Positions 1 to 5,568 of a stretch of DNA of 5,568 bases are shown here, piece by piece; position 1 is the stretch's first letter; every line of letters begins with the position of its first letter. A program made the translations under genes and the position numbers. Location of the stretch: assembly GCA_946479535.1 (NCBI GenBank), contig CAMLGP010000244.1, positions 1-5,568 on the forward strand. Direction: 5' to 3'. The notes beneath the pieces are model-generated. The model was given only the letters and a program-made list of their open reading frames with translations. It made no database searches and was not told the origin of the DNA. This DNA is from an uncultured Bacteroidota bacterium. GTDB taxonomy: Bacteria; Bacteroidota; Bacteroidia; Chitinophagales; Chitinophagaceae.

Positions 1-31
1 GTTAGTTATTAGCCATTAGTGTCAGTTATTA
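1..31. repeat. Heptamer-family repeat at the 3' end of mce
   Basis: Read on the minus strand the units are TAATAAC (31-25), a spacer TGACAC, TAATGGC (18-12), TAATAAC (11-5) and a partial TAAC (4-1). They belong to the TARTRGC family with one A/G or C/T-type change each. The first unit starts exactly with the TAA stop codon of mce. The array may continue beyond the left edge. Confidence 0.6.
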
Positions 32-436
32 AACTGTGGGAATTTCCTGGCACAATTCAATCAATACTCCATTGGTATGTTTGGGATGTAAAAAGCAAAT
101 CAGTTTGTTGTCTGCACCTTTCTTCGGTTTATCATTCAATAAAACAAAGCCTTCCTTTTCTAATCGTTTCATCTCTGCCTCAATATTCTCTACCCCAAAA
201 GCAATGTGGTGCATACCTTCCCCTTTTTTTTGGATGAAGTGAGCAATCACACCTTCACTGTCCATGCTTTCAATCAATTCAACCTTTGTTTCTCCTGTTT
301 TGAAGAAAGCCGTAGTAACACGTTCAGATTCTACCTCCTCTGTTTTATAGCAGGGAGTATTTAGCAATTTCTCAAATAATGGCACCGAAACGGCGAGGCT
401 TGATACGGCAATACCAATATGTTCCACTTTTTCCAT
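29..436 (-). CDS. mce: Methylmalonyl-CoA epimerase
   Basis: It interconverts the (R) and (S) epimers of methylmalonyl-CoA, linking propionyl-CoA carboxylation or decarboxylation to the B12-dependent mutase and succinyl-CoA in the cytoplasm. The protein is 135 residues, the usual length for this single-domain VOC (glyoxalase-fold) family. Two beta-alpha-beta-beta-beta modules are visible. The first opens with EHIGIAV (residues 5-11) and the second with HHIAFGVENI (76-85). The C-terminal signature HPKHTNGVLIEL (117-128) is typical of epimerases as opposed to other VOC enzymes. By family analogy the likely metal ligands are H6, E53 (often Gln in relatives), H77 and E127. The ATG start lies about 20 bases after a predicted transcription start from the -7 box at 461-468. 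The gene is divergent from iscS, and no mutase or carboxylase gene is visible next to it. The stop codon overlaps a heptamer repeat unit. The family call is firm; the substrate is inferred from the motifs. Confidence 0.93.
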   Translation of the reverse strand: MEKVEHIGIAVSSLAVSVPLFEKLLNTPCYKTEEVESERVTTAFFKTGETKVELIESMDSEGVIAHFIQKKGEGMHHIAFGVENIEAEMKRLEKEGFVLLNDKPKKGADNKLICFLHPKHTNGVLIELCQEIPTV

Positions 437-460
437 AATTGATGGGGTTTAAGACAGCTA

Positions 461-468
461 CAAAAGTA
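461..468 (-). promoter_or_regulatory. Bacteroidota-type -7 promoter box for mce
   Basis: Read on the minus strand the bases are TACTTTTG, a perfect match to the Bacteroidota -7 consensus TAnnTTTG. The mce start codon is 24 bases further on, so transcription starting about 5-7 bases after the box gives a leader of roughly 20 bases. No clear TTG/TTTG -33 element is seen at the expected 17-23 base spacing. That place is taken by the heptamer array, which offers TTAG at best. The motif is seen directly; activity is inferred. Confidence 0.6.
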
Positions 469-474
469 TAGGTC

Positions 475-502
475 TAATAGCTAGTAGCTAATGGCTAATA
501 GC
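475..502. repeat. Tandem heptamer array, four units (TARTRGC)
   Basis: Four seven-base units follow each other with no gap: TAATAGC (475-481), TAGTAGC (482-488), TAATGGC (489-495) and TAATAGC (496-502). Positions 1, 2, 4, 6 and 7 of the unit never vary and the differences are A/G changes. The array fills the space between the two divergent -7 boxes and covers where the -33 element of the mce promoter should lie. Related units occur at 1-31 and 2166-2258. It has no coding potential of its own. Confidence 0.85.
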
Positions 503-525
503 TGGAATTTTAAAACCTTTTGAAC

Positions 526-533
526 TAATTTTG
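526..533 (+). promoter_or_regulatory. Bacteroidota-type -7 promoter box for iscS-iscA
   Basis: TAATTTTG matches the TAnnTTTG consensus perfectly. Transcription would start near 538-540, giving a leader of about 32 bases to the ATG at 572. The upstream GTG at 533 that would extend the iscS frame overlaps the last base of this box, so it would not be in the mRNA. No good -33 TTG is seen in the region around 503-508. The motif is seen directly; use as a promoter is inferred. Confidence 0.6.
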
Positions 534-571
534 TGTTTACGAGGGGAACGATAATTGCTACCCTTCAGGAT

Positions 572-1789
572 ATGCTCAATTTTCCCATATATCTGGATTA
601 TAATTCTACAACTCCTTGTGATCCAAGGGTGGTTGAAGCCATGCTGCCTTACTTTACCAGTGCTTTCGGGAATGCGGCCAGTCGCAATCATCCCCTGGGA
701 TGGCAGGCGGAGGAGGCAGTGGAGCTTGCCAGGGAACAGGTAGCCAAACTGGTTGGGGCTGAAACCAAAGAGATCATCTTTACCTCCGGCGCAACAGAAG
801 CAGTAAATCTGGGCCTTAAAGGCGTTTTTGAGACTTATTCGGGAAAGGGCAACCATATTGTTACCTGTAATATTGAACATAAAGCGGTTCTGGATACCTG
901 CCAGCGCATCGAAAAAATGGGCGGAGAAGTAACCTATCTGAAAGTTAAACCCAATGGGATCATTGATCTTAAGGAACTGGAAGCAGCTATAAAACCAGCC
1001 ACCATCCTTGTGGCTGTGATGTATGCCAACAATGAAATTGGTACCATTATGCCCATCAAGGAGATCAGTGCAATTGCCAAAAAGAAGGGTGTACTGGTAT
1101 TTTCAGATGCTACCCAGGCTGTTGGCAAGATCTCCGTGGAGGTTATGCGGGACGGAATAGACCTGATGGCATTTTCCGCACATAAATTATATGGACCCAA
1201 GGGAGTTGGGGCGTTATATGTGAGAAGAAAGGATCCAAGGGTGAAACTGACTCCGCAGATAGATGGCGGCGGCCATGAGCGGGGAATGAGAAGCGGTACC
1301 CTGAATGTACCGGGGATTGCCGGATTTGGGAAAGCCTGCGAATTAGCTTTGAACGAATTGAAGGAAAATGGGGAAAGGTTAAGGCAGCTACGTGATAAAC
1401 TGGAGAATGCCCTGTTGAATATTGAAGAAACATACCTGAACGGAGATAAGAATGAGCGCCTGCCAAACGTTACCAATATATCTTTTAGATACGTGGAGGG
1501 AGACGCGCTGATGATGGGATTTAACAAAAATATCGCGGTGTCATCAGGTTCAGCATGTACTTCCGCCTCACCTGAACCGTCTTATGTATTGAAAGCACTG
1601 GATGTGGGTGATGATCTGGCCCGTAGCTCCATCCGGTTCAGTTTGGGAAAAAATACTACGGAAGAAGAGATTGATTATACCATTTCTGAAATAACCAATA
1701 CGGTAAATAAGCTCAGAGAACTGAGCCCGCTTTGGGAAATGTATAAAGAAGGAGTTGAGATCAGACAGGAGGAGTGGTTTCATCATTAA
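572..1789 (+). CDS. iscS: Cysteine desulfurase, IscS type
   Basis: A PLP enzyme that converts L-cysteine to L-alanine and holds the sulfur as a persulfide for Fe-S cluster assembly and other thiolation in the cytoplasm. Numbered from the ATG at 572 it has 405 residues, close to E. coli IscS (404). Fold type I aminotransferase class V landmarks appear in order: YLDYNSTTP near the N-terminus (7-15), the PLP phosphate loop TSGATEA (71-77), H103 stacking on PLP in NIEHKAV, NNEIG (153-157), D179 and Q182 in SDATQAVG, the Schiff-base lysine K205 in SAHKLYGPKG, and catalytic C329 in SSGSACTSAS. The long active-site loop and the ending SPLWEMYKEGV...EEWFHH mark it as group I IscS, not SufS. That tail helps IscU binding in studied homologues. 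A GTG at 533 would add 13 residues, but it lies inside the promoter box and before the conserved start, so 572 is preferred. It is followed 17 bases later by iscA, probably in one operon. Confidence 0.95.
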   Translation: MLNFPIYLDYNSTTPCDPRVVEAMLPYFTSAFGNAASRNHPLGWQAEEAVELAREQVAKLVGAETKEIIFTSGATEAVNLGLKGVFETYSGKGNHIVTCNIEHKAVLDTCQRIEKMGGEVTYLKVKPNGIIDLKELEAAIKPATILVAVMYANNEIGTIMPIKEISAIAKKKGVLVFSDATQAVGKISVEVMRDGIDLMAFSAHKLYGPKGVGALYVRRKDPRVKLTPQIDGGGHERGMRSGTLNVPGIAGFGKACELALNELKENGERLRQLRDKLENALLNIEETYLNGDKNERLPNVTNISFRYVEGDALMMGFNKNIAVSSGSACTSASPEPSYVLKALDVGDDLARSSIRFSLGKNTTEEEIDYTISEITNTVNKLRELSPLWEMYKEGVEIRQEEWFHH

Positions 1790-1806
1790 ATAATAAAAGC
1801 ACTACT

Positions 1807-2163
1807 ATGGATATGAATATGACCGGCTTCGAAAATGCCGTACATGTAAGCGAAAAAGCAAAGACACGTTTGCAGGAGCTAATGGTTGAGCAGGGAAAAG
1901 ATGCTTCTTACTTTTTACGCGTTAGCGTAGTAGGAGGGGGTTGCTCAGGCCTTAGCTATAAAATGGATTTCGACAATGTTTCAAAACCAACCGATCAGGT
2001 TTTTGAACACAACGGCATGAAGGTAGTCACTGACATGAAGAGCTTATTATACCTCGTCAATACCACACTTGAATTTTCAGACGGACTGAACGGAAAAGGG
2101 TTTTATTTCAATAACCCGAATGCCAGCCGCACCTGCGGTTGCGGAGAAAGTTTTGCAGTTTAA
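1807..2163 (+). CDS. iscA: IscA/HesB-family (A-type) iron-sulfur carrier
   Basis: A small A-type carrier that binds an Fe-S cluster or iron and passes it to target proteins, acting after or beside the scaffold. From the ATG at 1807 it has 118 residues against about 107 for E. coli IscA, with a slightly longer N-terminus. The three ligand cysteines are intact: C46 in GGGCSGLSY, and C110 and C112 in the C-terminal TCGCGESF. The C-x63-C-x-C spacing equals that of E. coli IscA (C35, C99, C101). The start is uncertain: in-frame ATGs lie at 1807, 1813 and 1819, and a GTG at 1774 would overlap the end of iscS by 16 bases. I chose 1807 because it is the first ATG, follows an A-rich stretch and avoids the overlap. 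Conserved sequence begins only near residue 12. Assignment to IscA versus SufA or ErpA cannot be made from sequence alone; the iscS neighbour favours IscA. Confidence 0.9.
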   Translation: MDMNMTGFENAVHVSEKAKTRLQELMVEQGKDASYFLRVSVVGGGCSGLSYKMDFDNVSKPTDQVFEHNGMKVVTDMKSLLYLVNTTLEFSDGLNGKGFYFNNPNASRTCGCGESFAV

Positions 2164-2172
2164 ATCTTTAGC

Positions 2173-2259
2173 TAATAGCCACTAGACTTAAGATTGTGTT
2201 TTTCAGGCATCTTCAAAACTGGCAGAAATTTGCTATTATAGGTTTAGAGGCTAGTGGCT
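2173..2259. repeat. Inverted heptamer-family repeat after iscA
   Basis: AGCCACTAG (2177-2185) and CTAGTGGCT (2251-2259) are a perfect 9-base inverted pair with a 65-base spacer. An overlapping second pairing is possible between TAATAGC (2173-2179) and GCTATTA (2232-2238). All four arms are units, or parts of units, of the TARTRGC family seen at 475-502. The right arm includes two tandem units, TAGAGGC and TAGTGGC (2245-2258). The loop is long and there is no T tract, so this looks like repeat decay or a repeat element more than a terminator. Confidence 0.6.
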
Positions 2260-2306
2260 CTGGATTTAGAACAAATCAATAGTTATGACTATTACCTTAT
2301 TTCTCA

Positions 2307-2314
2307 TTATTTTG
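2307..2314 (+). promoter_or_regulatory. Possible -7 promoter box for gldF-gldG
   Basis: TTATTTTG differs at one position from TAnnTTTG and is followed by CA, as is common at Bacteroidota promoters. It would place the transcription start near 2320, only a few bases before the gldF ATG at 2326, giving a nearly leaderless mRNA. No clear -33 element is seen. This is a weak call. Confidence 0.35.
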
Positions 2315-2325
2315 CATAACTATCT

Positions 2326-3045
2326 ATGTGGGCCATTTGTAAAAAGGAACTCCGCCAGTTTTTCAGCAGCCTTACAGGCTATATCGCAATCATCGTTTTC
2401 CTCCTGGTGAATGGCCTGATGTTATTCGTTTTCCAGGATAATGTTCTCGATTTTGGTTACGCTACACTTGACCGCTTCTTTGAACTGGCCCCCTGGGTCC
2501 TATTGTTATTGATCCCTGCCATTACCATGCGCAGCTTTGCGGAAGAATTCAAGACCGGCACTTTTGAGATACTGCAAACAAGGCCTTTAACCCCGTGGCA
2601 GATCACCGGGGGTAAATACTTCGGTAGCCTTATAGTGGTAGCCATTGCACTGGTTCCCACCATTGTCTATTTTTTCTCCATACAGGCGCTTTCTTCCAAT
2701 GAAGGGATTGATACCGGCGCTACTATCGGTTCTTATATAGGATTGTTTTTTCTGGCTGCAGTATTCACGGCCATCGGGGCGTGTATAAGCAGCTTTACCA
2801 GCAATGCGGTGGTGGCATTCATATTTTCCCTTATCGCCTGTGCCCTGTTTTATTATGGTTTTGATGCAATCAGTAAACTGCCGGTATTCTCTGGTGGAGC
2901 GGATTATTATATAGAGATGGCTGGGATCGATTATCATTATCGGAGTATGAGCAGAGGTGTGATCGATACCCGGGATGTGATCTATTTTCTTAGCCTGATC
3001 TTTTTATTCCTTTCCATTACTCACCGTAACCTGATAAAACGATAA
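2326..3045 (+). CDS. gldF: Gliding motility ABC transporter permease GldF
   Basis: An inner-membrane ABC-2 type permease that, in Flavobacterium johnsoniae, forms a transporter with the ATPase GldA and with GldG; all three are needed for gliding there. The transported substrate is unknown. The protein has 239 residues, almost the same as characterised GldF. About six hydrophobic segments can be read, near residues 18-36, 54-70, 97-119, 135-157, 160-180 and 217-232. The N-terminus (KKELRQFFSSLTGYI) and the cytoplasmic loop EEFKTGTFEILQTRPLT (73-89), which resembles the ABC-2 coupling region facing the ATPase, are typical of the family. The ATG at 2326 fits the conserved N-terminus; the next Met (residue 32) lies inside the first membrane segment. 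gldG follows after 10 bases. No ATPase gene is present on either side. Some non-gliding Bacteroidota may keep this pair, so motility is not proven by it. Confidence 0.88.
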   Translation: MWAICKKELRQFFSSLTGYIAIIVFLLVNGLMLFVFQDNVLDFGYATLDRFFELAPWVLLLLIPAITMRSFAEEFKTGTFEILQTRPLTPWQITGGKYFGSLIVVAIALVPTIVYFFSIQALSSNEGIDTGATIGSYIGLFFLAAVFTAIGACISSFTSNAVVAFIFSLIACALFYYGFDAISKLPVFSGGADYYIEMAGIDYHYRSMSRGVIDTRDVIYFLSLIFLFLSITHRNLIKR

Positions 3046-3055
3046 ATACCCTTCG

Positions 3056-4816
3056 ATGCAAAAACTGATCTCTTCAAAATTTGGCTGGCTGGTGTTGCTG
3101 CTATTGCTGCTTGCCATTAATTTCCTTGCATCGGTGGTTCATACAAGAGTTGATCTTACTAAAGAAAAGAGATATACATTAAGCAGCGCCACAAAGAATT
3201 TGCTGAGGGACCTGGATGATGATGTACAAATTGATGTTTTTCTGAAAGGAGAATTCCCGGCCGGGTTTCGTAAACTGGCCAATAGTACTGCAGAATTTCT
3301 TGACTTATTAAAAGACAGGAATAGCAGTCACATCCACTACCGTTTCATTTCTCCAACAGATGTATTGCCAGAAACGGGAAAACCTTATGGTGATTCACTG
3401 GTGAATATGGGGGCTGTTCCTATCAATCTTACTGTACAGAAGAAAGCCGGTGAAAGCAGCAATATAATATTCCCGGTGGCAGTGATGCATTACAAGGGAA
3501 AGCAATCGCTGGTTAGTCTTTATCCCGGGGCCAGTGGCAGGATCTCACAGGAAGAGATCAATAGTGCAGAAGCATTAATGGAGTACCAGTTTGCCAAATC
3601 ACTGAGTAAAATCAGAAGTGATAAAAAGCCTGGTGTTGCGTATGCTGTTGGTAATGGTGAACCCGCCATTCAAAATGGGCAAATTGATGGTAGGATAATT
3701 GACCTGGTTCAAACACTTTCGCAGGACTACGCATTCGGCAGCGTCAACCTGAAGTTGCAACCAACTGTACCAAAAGGGGTAGACGTATTGCTCATCATAA
3801 AACCAACTCAGACTTTTACCGAAGAGGAGAAATTGAAAATAGATCAGTTTGTAATGAATGGAGGCAAACTGGTTTGTTTTATAGATAATTTAATTGCAGA
3901 GCAGGACAGTCTTGCCTATAAGCCACAAACCATTGCGTACGACAGAAACCTCAATCTCACTGATCTGTTCTTCCGTTATGGATTACGCATCAATACTGAC
4001 CTGGTGATGGACCTGCAGTGTGACCTGATCCCTCTTGTGGTAGGGGGTTCAGCAGAAAATCCGCAAATGGAATTCCTCCACTGGAATTATTACCCGCTTT
4101 TCTCTCCTGGTACCAACCCGGTTCTCAATAAGAGCCTCGGATATATTGCGGGAAGATTTGTGAATTCCATTGATACCATCAAGGTACAGGGTGTTACCAA
4201 AAATATATTGCTGGCATCCTCCCCCAATTCCAGGATCATCAGTACACCAGCTTTGATAAGTCTAAATGAAAATAAGAATGCACCGCAGGATGAGAAGTTC
4301 AAACGGAATGCAATCCCGGTTGCAGTGATGCTGGAAGGGAAATTCAGTTCGTTATACCGGAATCGGGCTACAAAGGCGCAGAAAGATAGCCTGCAGGCCT
4401 ATGGCACTTCTTTCAGGGGAGAATCCGATGGCAAAGCTAAGATCATAGTTGCGGCAGATGGGGATATGGTTTTGAATGATCTGCTGCCGGATCCAAATGG
4501 TCAACAACCGATACCTCTTCCGATGGGCTGGAATAAATACACCTATCGTGAAGTACAGAAGGAATCAGAATTCGGTAAATTATTCATTCCCGTTGCCAAT
4601 CGTGATTTCCTGCTCAATTCCATGGAATATATGGTGAATAGTGCTGATATTATGAAAACGCGGAATAAGGATATTGTACTTCGTTTGCTGGATTCTCAAA
4701 AGATAGAAAAGCAAAGAACCACCTGGCAATTCCTCAATATCGGACTCCCGATATTATTGATCATCCTGGCTGGATTTATTTACCAGCAGGTCCGCAAACG
4801 CAGATATGCCGCCTGA
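3056..4816 (+). CDS. gldG: Gliding motility ABC transporter auxiliary protein GldG
   Basis: The presumed partner of GldF: a membrane-anchored protein with a large extracytoplasmic part, often described as the substrate-binding-like component of the GldAFG transporter. It has 586 residues. An N-terminal membrane anchor lies at about 10-28 and a C-terminal one at about 559-577, followed by a basic tail (QQVRKRRYAA). The region after the first anchor, VDLTKEKRYTLSSATKNLL (32-50), matches the usual GldG opening. Residues 241-278 (GVDVLLIIKP through GGKLVCFIDN) carry the auxiliary ABC-transport domain signature, with a statement of type D-x-L-x-I-x-x-P followed by a GG before a buried strand. The start at 3056 is the only sensible one, 10 bases after gldF, implying co-transcription. 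The stop TGA at 4814-4816 is 40 bases before the next gene. No truncation or frameshift is visible. Confidence 0.87.
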   Translation: MQKLISSKFGWLVLLLLLLAINFLASVVHTRVDLTKEKRYTLSSATKNLLRDLDDDVQIDVFLKGEFPAGFRKLANSTAEFLDLLKDRNSSHIHYRFISPTDVLPETGKPYGDSLVNMGAVPINLTVQKKAGESSNIIFPVAVMHYKGKQSLVSLYPGASGRISQEEINSAEALMEYQFAKSLSKIRSDKKPGVAYAVGNGEPAIQNGQIDGRIIDLVQTLSQDYAFGSVNLKLQPTVPKGVDVLLIIKPTQTFTEEEKLKIDQFVMNGGKLVCFIDNLIAEQDSLAYKPQTIAYDRNLNLTDLFFRYGLRINTDLVMDLQCDLIPLVVGGSAENPQMEFLHWNYYPLFSPGTNPVLNKSLGYIAGRFVNSIDTIKVQGVTKNILLASSPNSRIISTPALISLNENKNAPQDEKFKRNAIPVAVMLEGKFSSLYRNRATKAQKDSLQAYGTSFRGESDGKAKIIVAADGDMVLNDLLPDPNGQQPIPLPMGWNKYTYREVQKESEFGKLFIPVANRDFLLNSMEYMVNSADIMKTRNKDIVLRLLDSQKIEKQRTTWQFLNIGLPILLIILAGFIYQQVRKRRYAA

Positions 4817-4824
4817 GGAAGCCT

Positions 4825-4832
4825 TATCTTTG
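4825..4832 (+). promoter_or_regulatory. Bacteroidota-type -7 promoter box for the TerC-family gene
   Basis: TATCTTTG, followed by CAC, is a perfect TAnnTTTG match. It begins 9 bases after the gldG stop codon. A start near 4838 gives a leader of about 20 bases to the ATG at 4857. No -33 TTG is evident at the usual spacing, where the end of gldG lies. It suggests the gene can be transcribed apart from gldFG. Confidence 0.62.
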
Positions 4833-4856
4833 CACTCTAAATTCCAATGGCTTTAG

Positions 4857-5568
4857 ATGAACGCAGACCAGATATCTTACGTAGTATTCGGCCTTGTTTT
4901 ATTACTCGCACTGATTTTTGACCTGGGGCTTCTCAGCAAGAAAAATAAGAAGGTTACCATTAAGCAGGCGCTTTACCAGACATTCTTCTGGGTAGGGCTG
5001 GCCCTCGCTTTTTTCATATTCATGTGGATTGAAAATGGCCAGAATACAGCGCTGGAATATCTCAGTGCCTACCTGATGGAATGGAGCCTGAGCATAGATA
5101 ATATCTTCGTGTTTATTTTGATCTTCTCTTCATTCAGCGTCAAAGAAAAGGATTATGGAAGGGTGTTGCTGCTTGGTATTTTAATGGCCATTGTATTCCG
5201 GGTCATATTCATCACGGTGGGTGTTGCACTGGTTCATGAGTTTGAATGGCTGCTGTATATTTTCGGGGCCTTCCTGGTATATACCGGCATCAAAATGTTC
5301 AGGGCAAAAGAGGAAGAGGAATTTGATCCCAAAACATCTGCCATATTTCGGTTCTTGAAAAGACTGGTCCCCTTAGTACCACATGATGGCGGTGGAAAGT
5401 TCAGGGTGAAGGAAGATGGAAAGAAGCGGTATACAATCCTCTTTGTTGTAGTGATCATGCTGGCAGCCATCGATCTTGTTTTTGCACTGGATTCCATTCC
5501 TGCCGTAATTGGTATATCCAAGGATAATATGGTGATCTATACCTCCAACATATTTGCGGTACTGGGAC
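4857..5568 (+). CDS. TerC-family integral membrane protein (partial, 3' end missing)
   Basis: TerC-family proteins (Alx, YkoY/YceF relatives) are inner-membrane proteins linked to metal ion transport, with Mn2+ export shown or proposed for several; older names refer to tellurite resistance. 237 codons are visible and the frame runs off the window without a stop. Family proteins of this type are about 300-340 residues, so about a quarter is missing. Hydrophobic segments lie near 8-25, 40-58, 78-92, 103-124, 129-147 and 193-219. The two acidic family motifs are intact: EWSLSIDNIFVF (75-86) and IDLVFALDSIPAV (205-217), with TSNIFAVLG at the visible end. D22, D81, D206 and D212 are candidate metal-handling residues by family analogy. 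A long charged cytoplasmic loop (about 148-192) separates the halves. The ATG at 4857 fits the conserved start; an ATG at 4847 is out of frame and gives only 24 codons. There is no room for a yybP-ykoY manganese riboswitch in the 40-base gap upstream. The substrate is inferred, so no gene symbol is given. Confidence 0.9.
   Translation, partial: MNADQISYVVFGLVLLLALIFDLGLLSKKNKKVTIKQALYQTFFWVGLALAFFIFMWIENGQNTALEYLSAYLMEWSLSIDNIFVFILIFSSFSVKEKDYGRVLLLGILMAIVFRVIFITVGVALVHEFEWLLYIFGAFLVYTGIKMFRAKEEEEFDPKTSAIFRFLKRLVPLVPHDGGGKFRVKEDGKKRYTILFVVVIMLAAIDLVFALDSIPAVIGISKDNMVIYTSNIFAVLG

Larger units (their letters stand above)
2164..2325. other. Intergenic region between iscA and gldF
   Basis: These 162 bases hold no credible gene. 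They contain degenerate heptamer units in both orientations, an inverted repeat, and a weak promoter-like box near the right end. There is no GC-rich hairpin followed by a T run, so an intrinsic terminator for iscS-iscA is not evident. Confidence 0.6.

Noticed and set aside
19..237. Two plus-strand open frames opposite mce
   Set aside because: They run antisense to the conserved epimerase and show no family features.
475..502. CRISPR array
   Set aside because: Units are seven bases with no spacers and there are no cas genes; it is a simple tandem repeat.
488..880. Minus-strand open frame of 130 codons across the iscS promoter and 5' end
   Set aside because: It lies opposite well-conserved iscS codons, has no recognisable protein motifs, and would end in the heptamer array. 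It is a shadow frame.
934..1527. Minus-strand open frame of 197 codons inside iscS
   Set aside because: Fully antisense to iscS, low-complexity Ser/Pro/Leu-rich translation with no domain signal. It is a shadow of the coding strand.
1767..1776. AGGAGG followed by GTG as a ribosome binding site and start for iscA
   Set aside because: The purine run is only one base from the GTG and encodes the iscS residues Gln-Glu-Glu. Bacteroidota rarely depend on such sites, and conserved IscA sequence starts much later.
2171..2265. Intrinsic terminator after iscA
   Set aside because: The inverted repeat has a 65-base loop and no T tract follows the right arm, so it lacks the form of an intrinsic terminator.
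2587..2937. Minus-strand open frame of 116 codons inside gldF
   Set aside because: Antisense to a clear membrane protein gene; its composition is what complemented hydrophobic codons produce.
4847..4921. Short open frame from ATG 4847 upstream of the TerC-family gene
   Set aside because: Only 24 codons, overlapping the start of the TerC frame in another phase, with no conserved features; a leader peptide role cannot be supported.

Overview
The window looks like chromosomal DNA of a Bacteroidota member, probably of the Chitinophagaceae/Sphingobacteriia type. Three lines of evidence support this. It carries a gldF-gldG pair, a Bacteroidota gliding gene set. Perfect TAnnTTTG boxes (the Bacteroidota -7 element) sit just upstream of three of the gene starts, and there are almost no useful Shine-Dalgarno sequences. 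Gene starts are AT-rich with short leaders, in DNA of moderate GC. The family-level placement is inference.

Layout, left to right. A methylmalonyl-CoA epimerase gene (29-436, minus strand) is divergent from an iron-sulfur pair on the plus strand: an IscS-type cysteine desulfurase (572-1789) and an IscA/HesB-type carrier (1807-2163). The 135-base divergent region between them holds one -7 box for each direction. Between the boxes lie four perfect-length copies of a seven-base repeat (475-502, consensus TARTRGC). A 162-base gap follows iscA and contains more, degenerate copies of the same heptamer in both orientations. Then come gldF (2326-3045) and gldG (3056-4816), ten bases apart, encoding the permease and the auxiliary/substrate-binding-like subunit of the GldAFG ABC transporter. 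The window ends inside a TerC-family membrane protein gene (from 4857, 237 codons visible), which has its own typical -7 box 9 bases past the gldG stop.

How the parts work together. IscS supplies persulfide sulfur from cysteine, and IscA probably delivers Fe-S clusters or iron to client proteins. The scaffold IscU and the ISC chaperones are not in the window. GldF and GldG should form a membrane complex with a GldA ATPase encoded elsewhere. The epimerase belongs to the B12-dependent propionate/succinate route. The TerC protein probably moves a divalent metal such as manganese. The four units look like ordinary neighbours, not one system.

I do not see a new defence, mobile or RNA system here. 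The least ordinary feature is the intergenic heptamer repeat family, especially the array between the two divergent promoters. The IscS/IscA pair without a linked IscU is the second point of interest. All longer open frames on the opposite strands are shadows of these genes.
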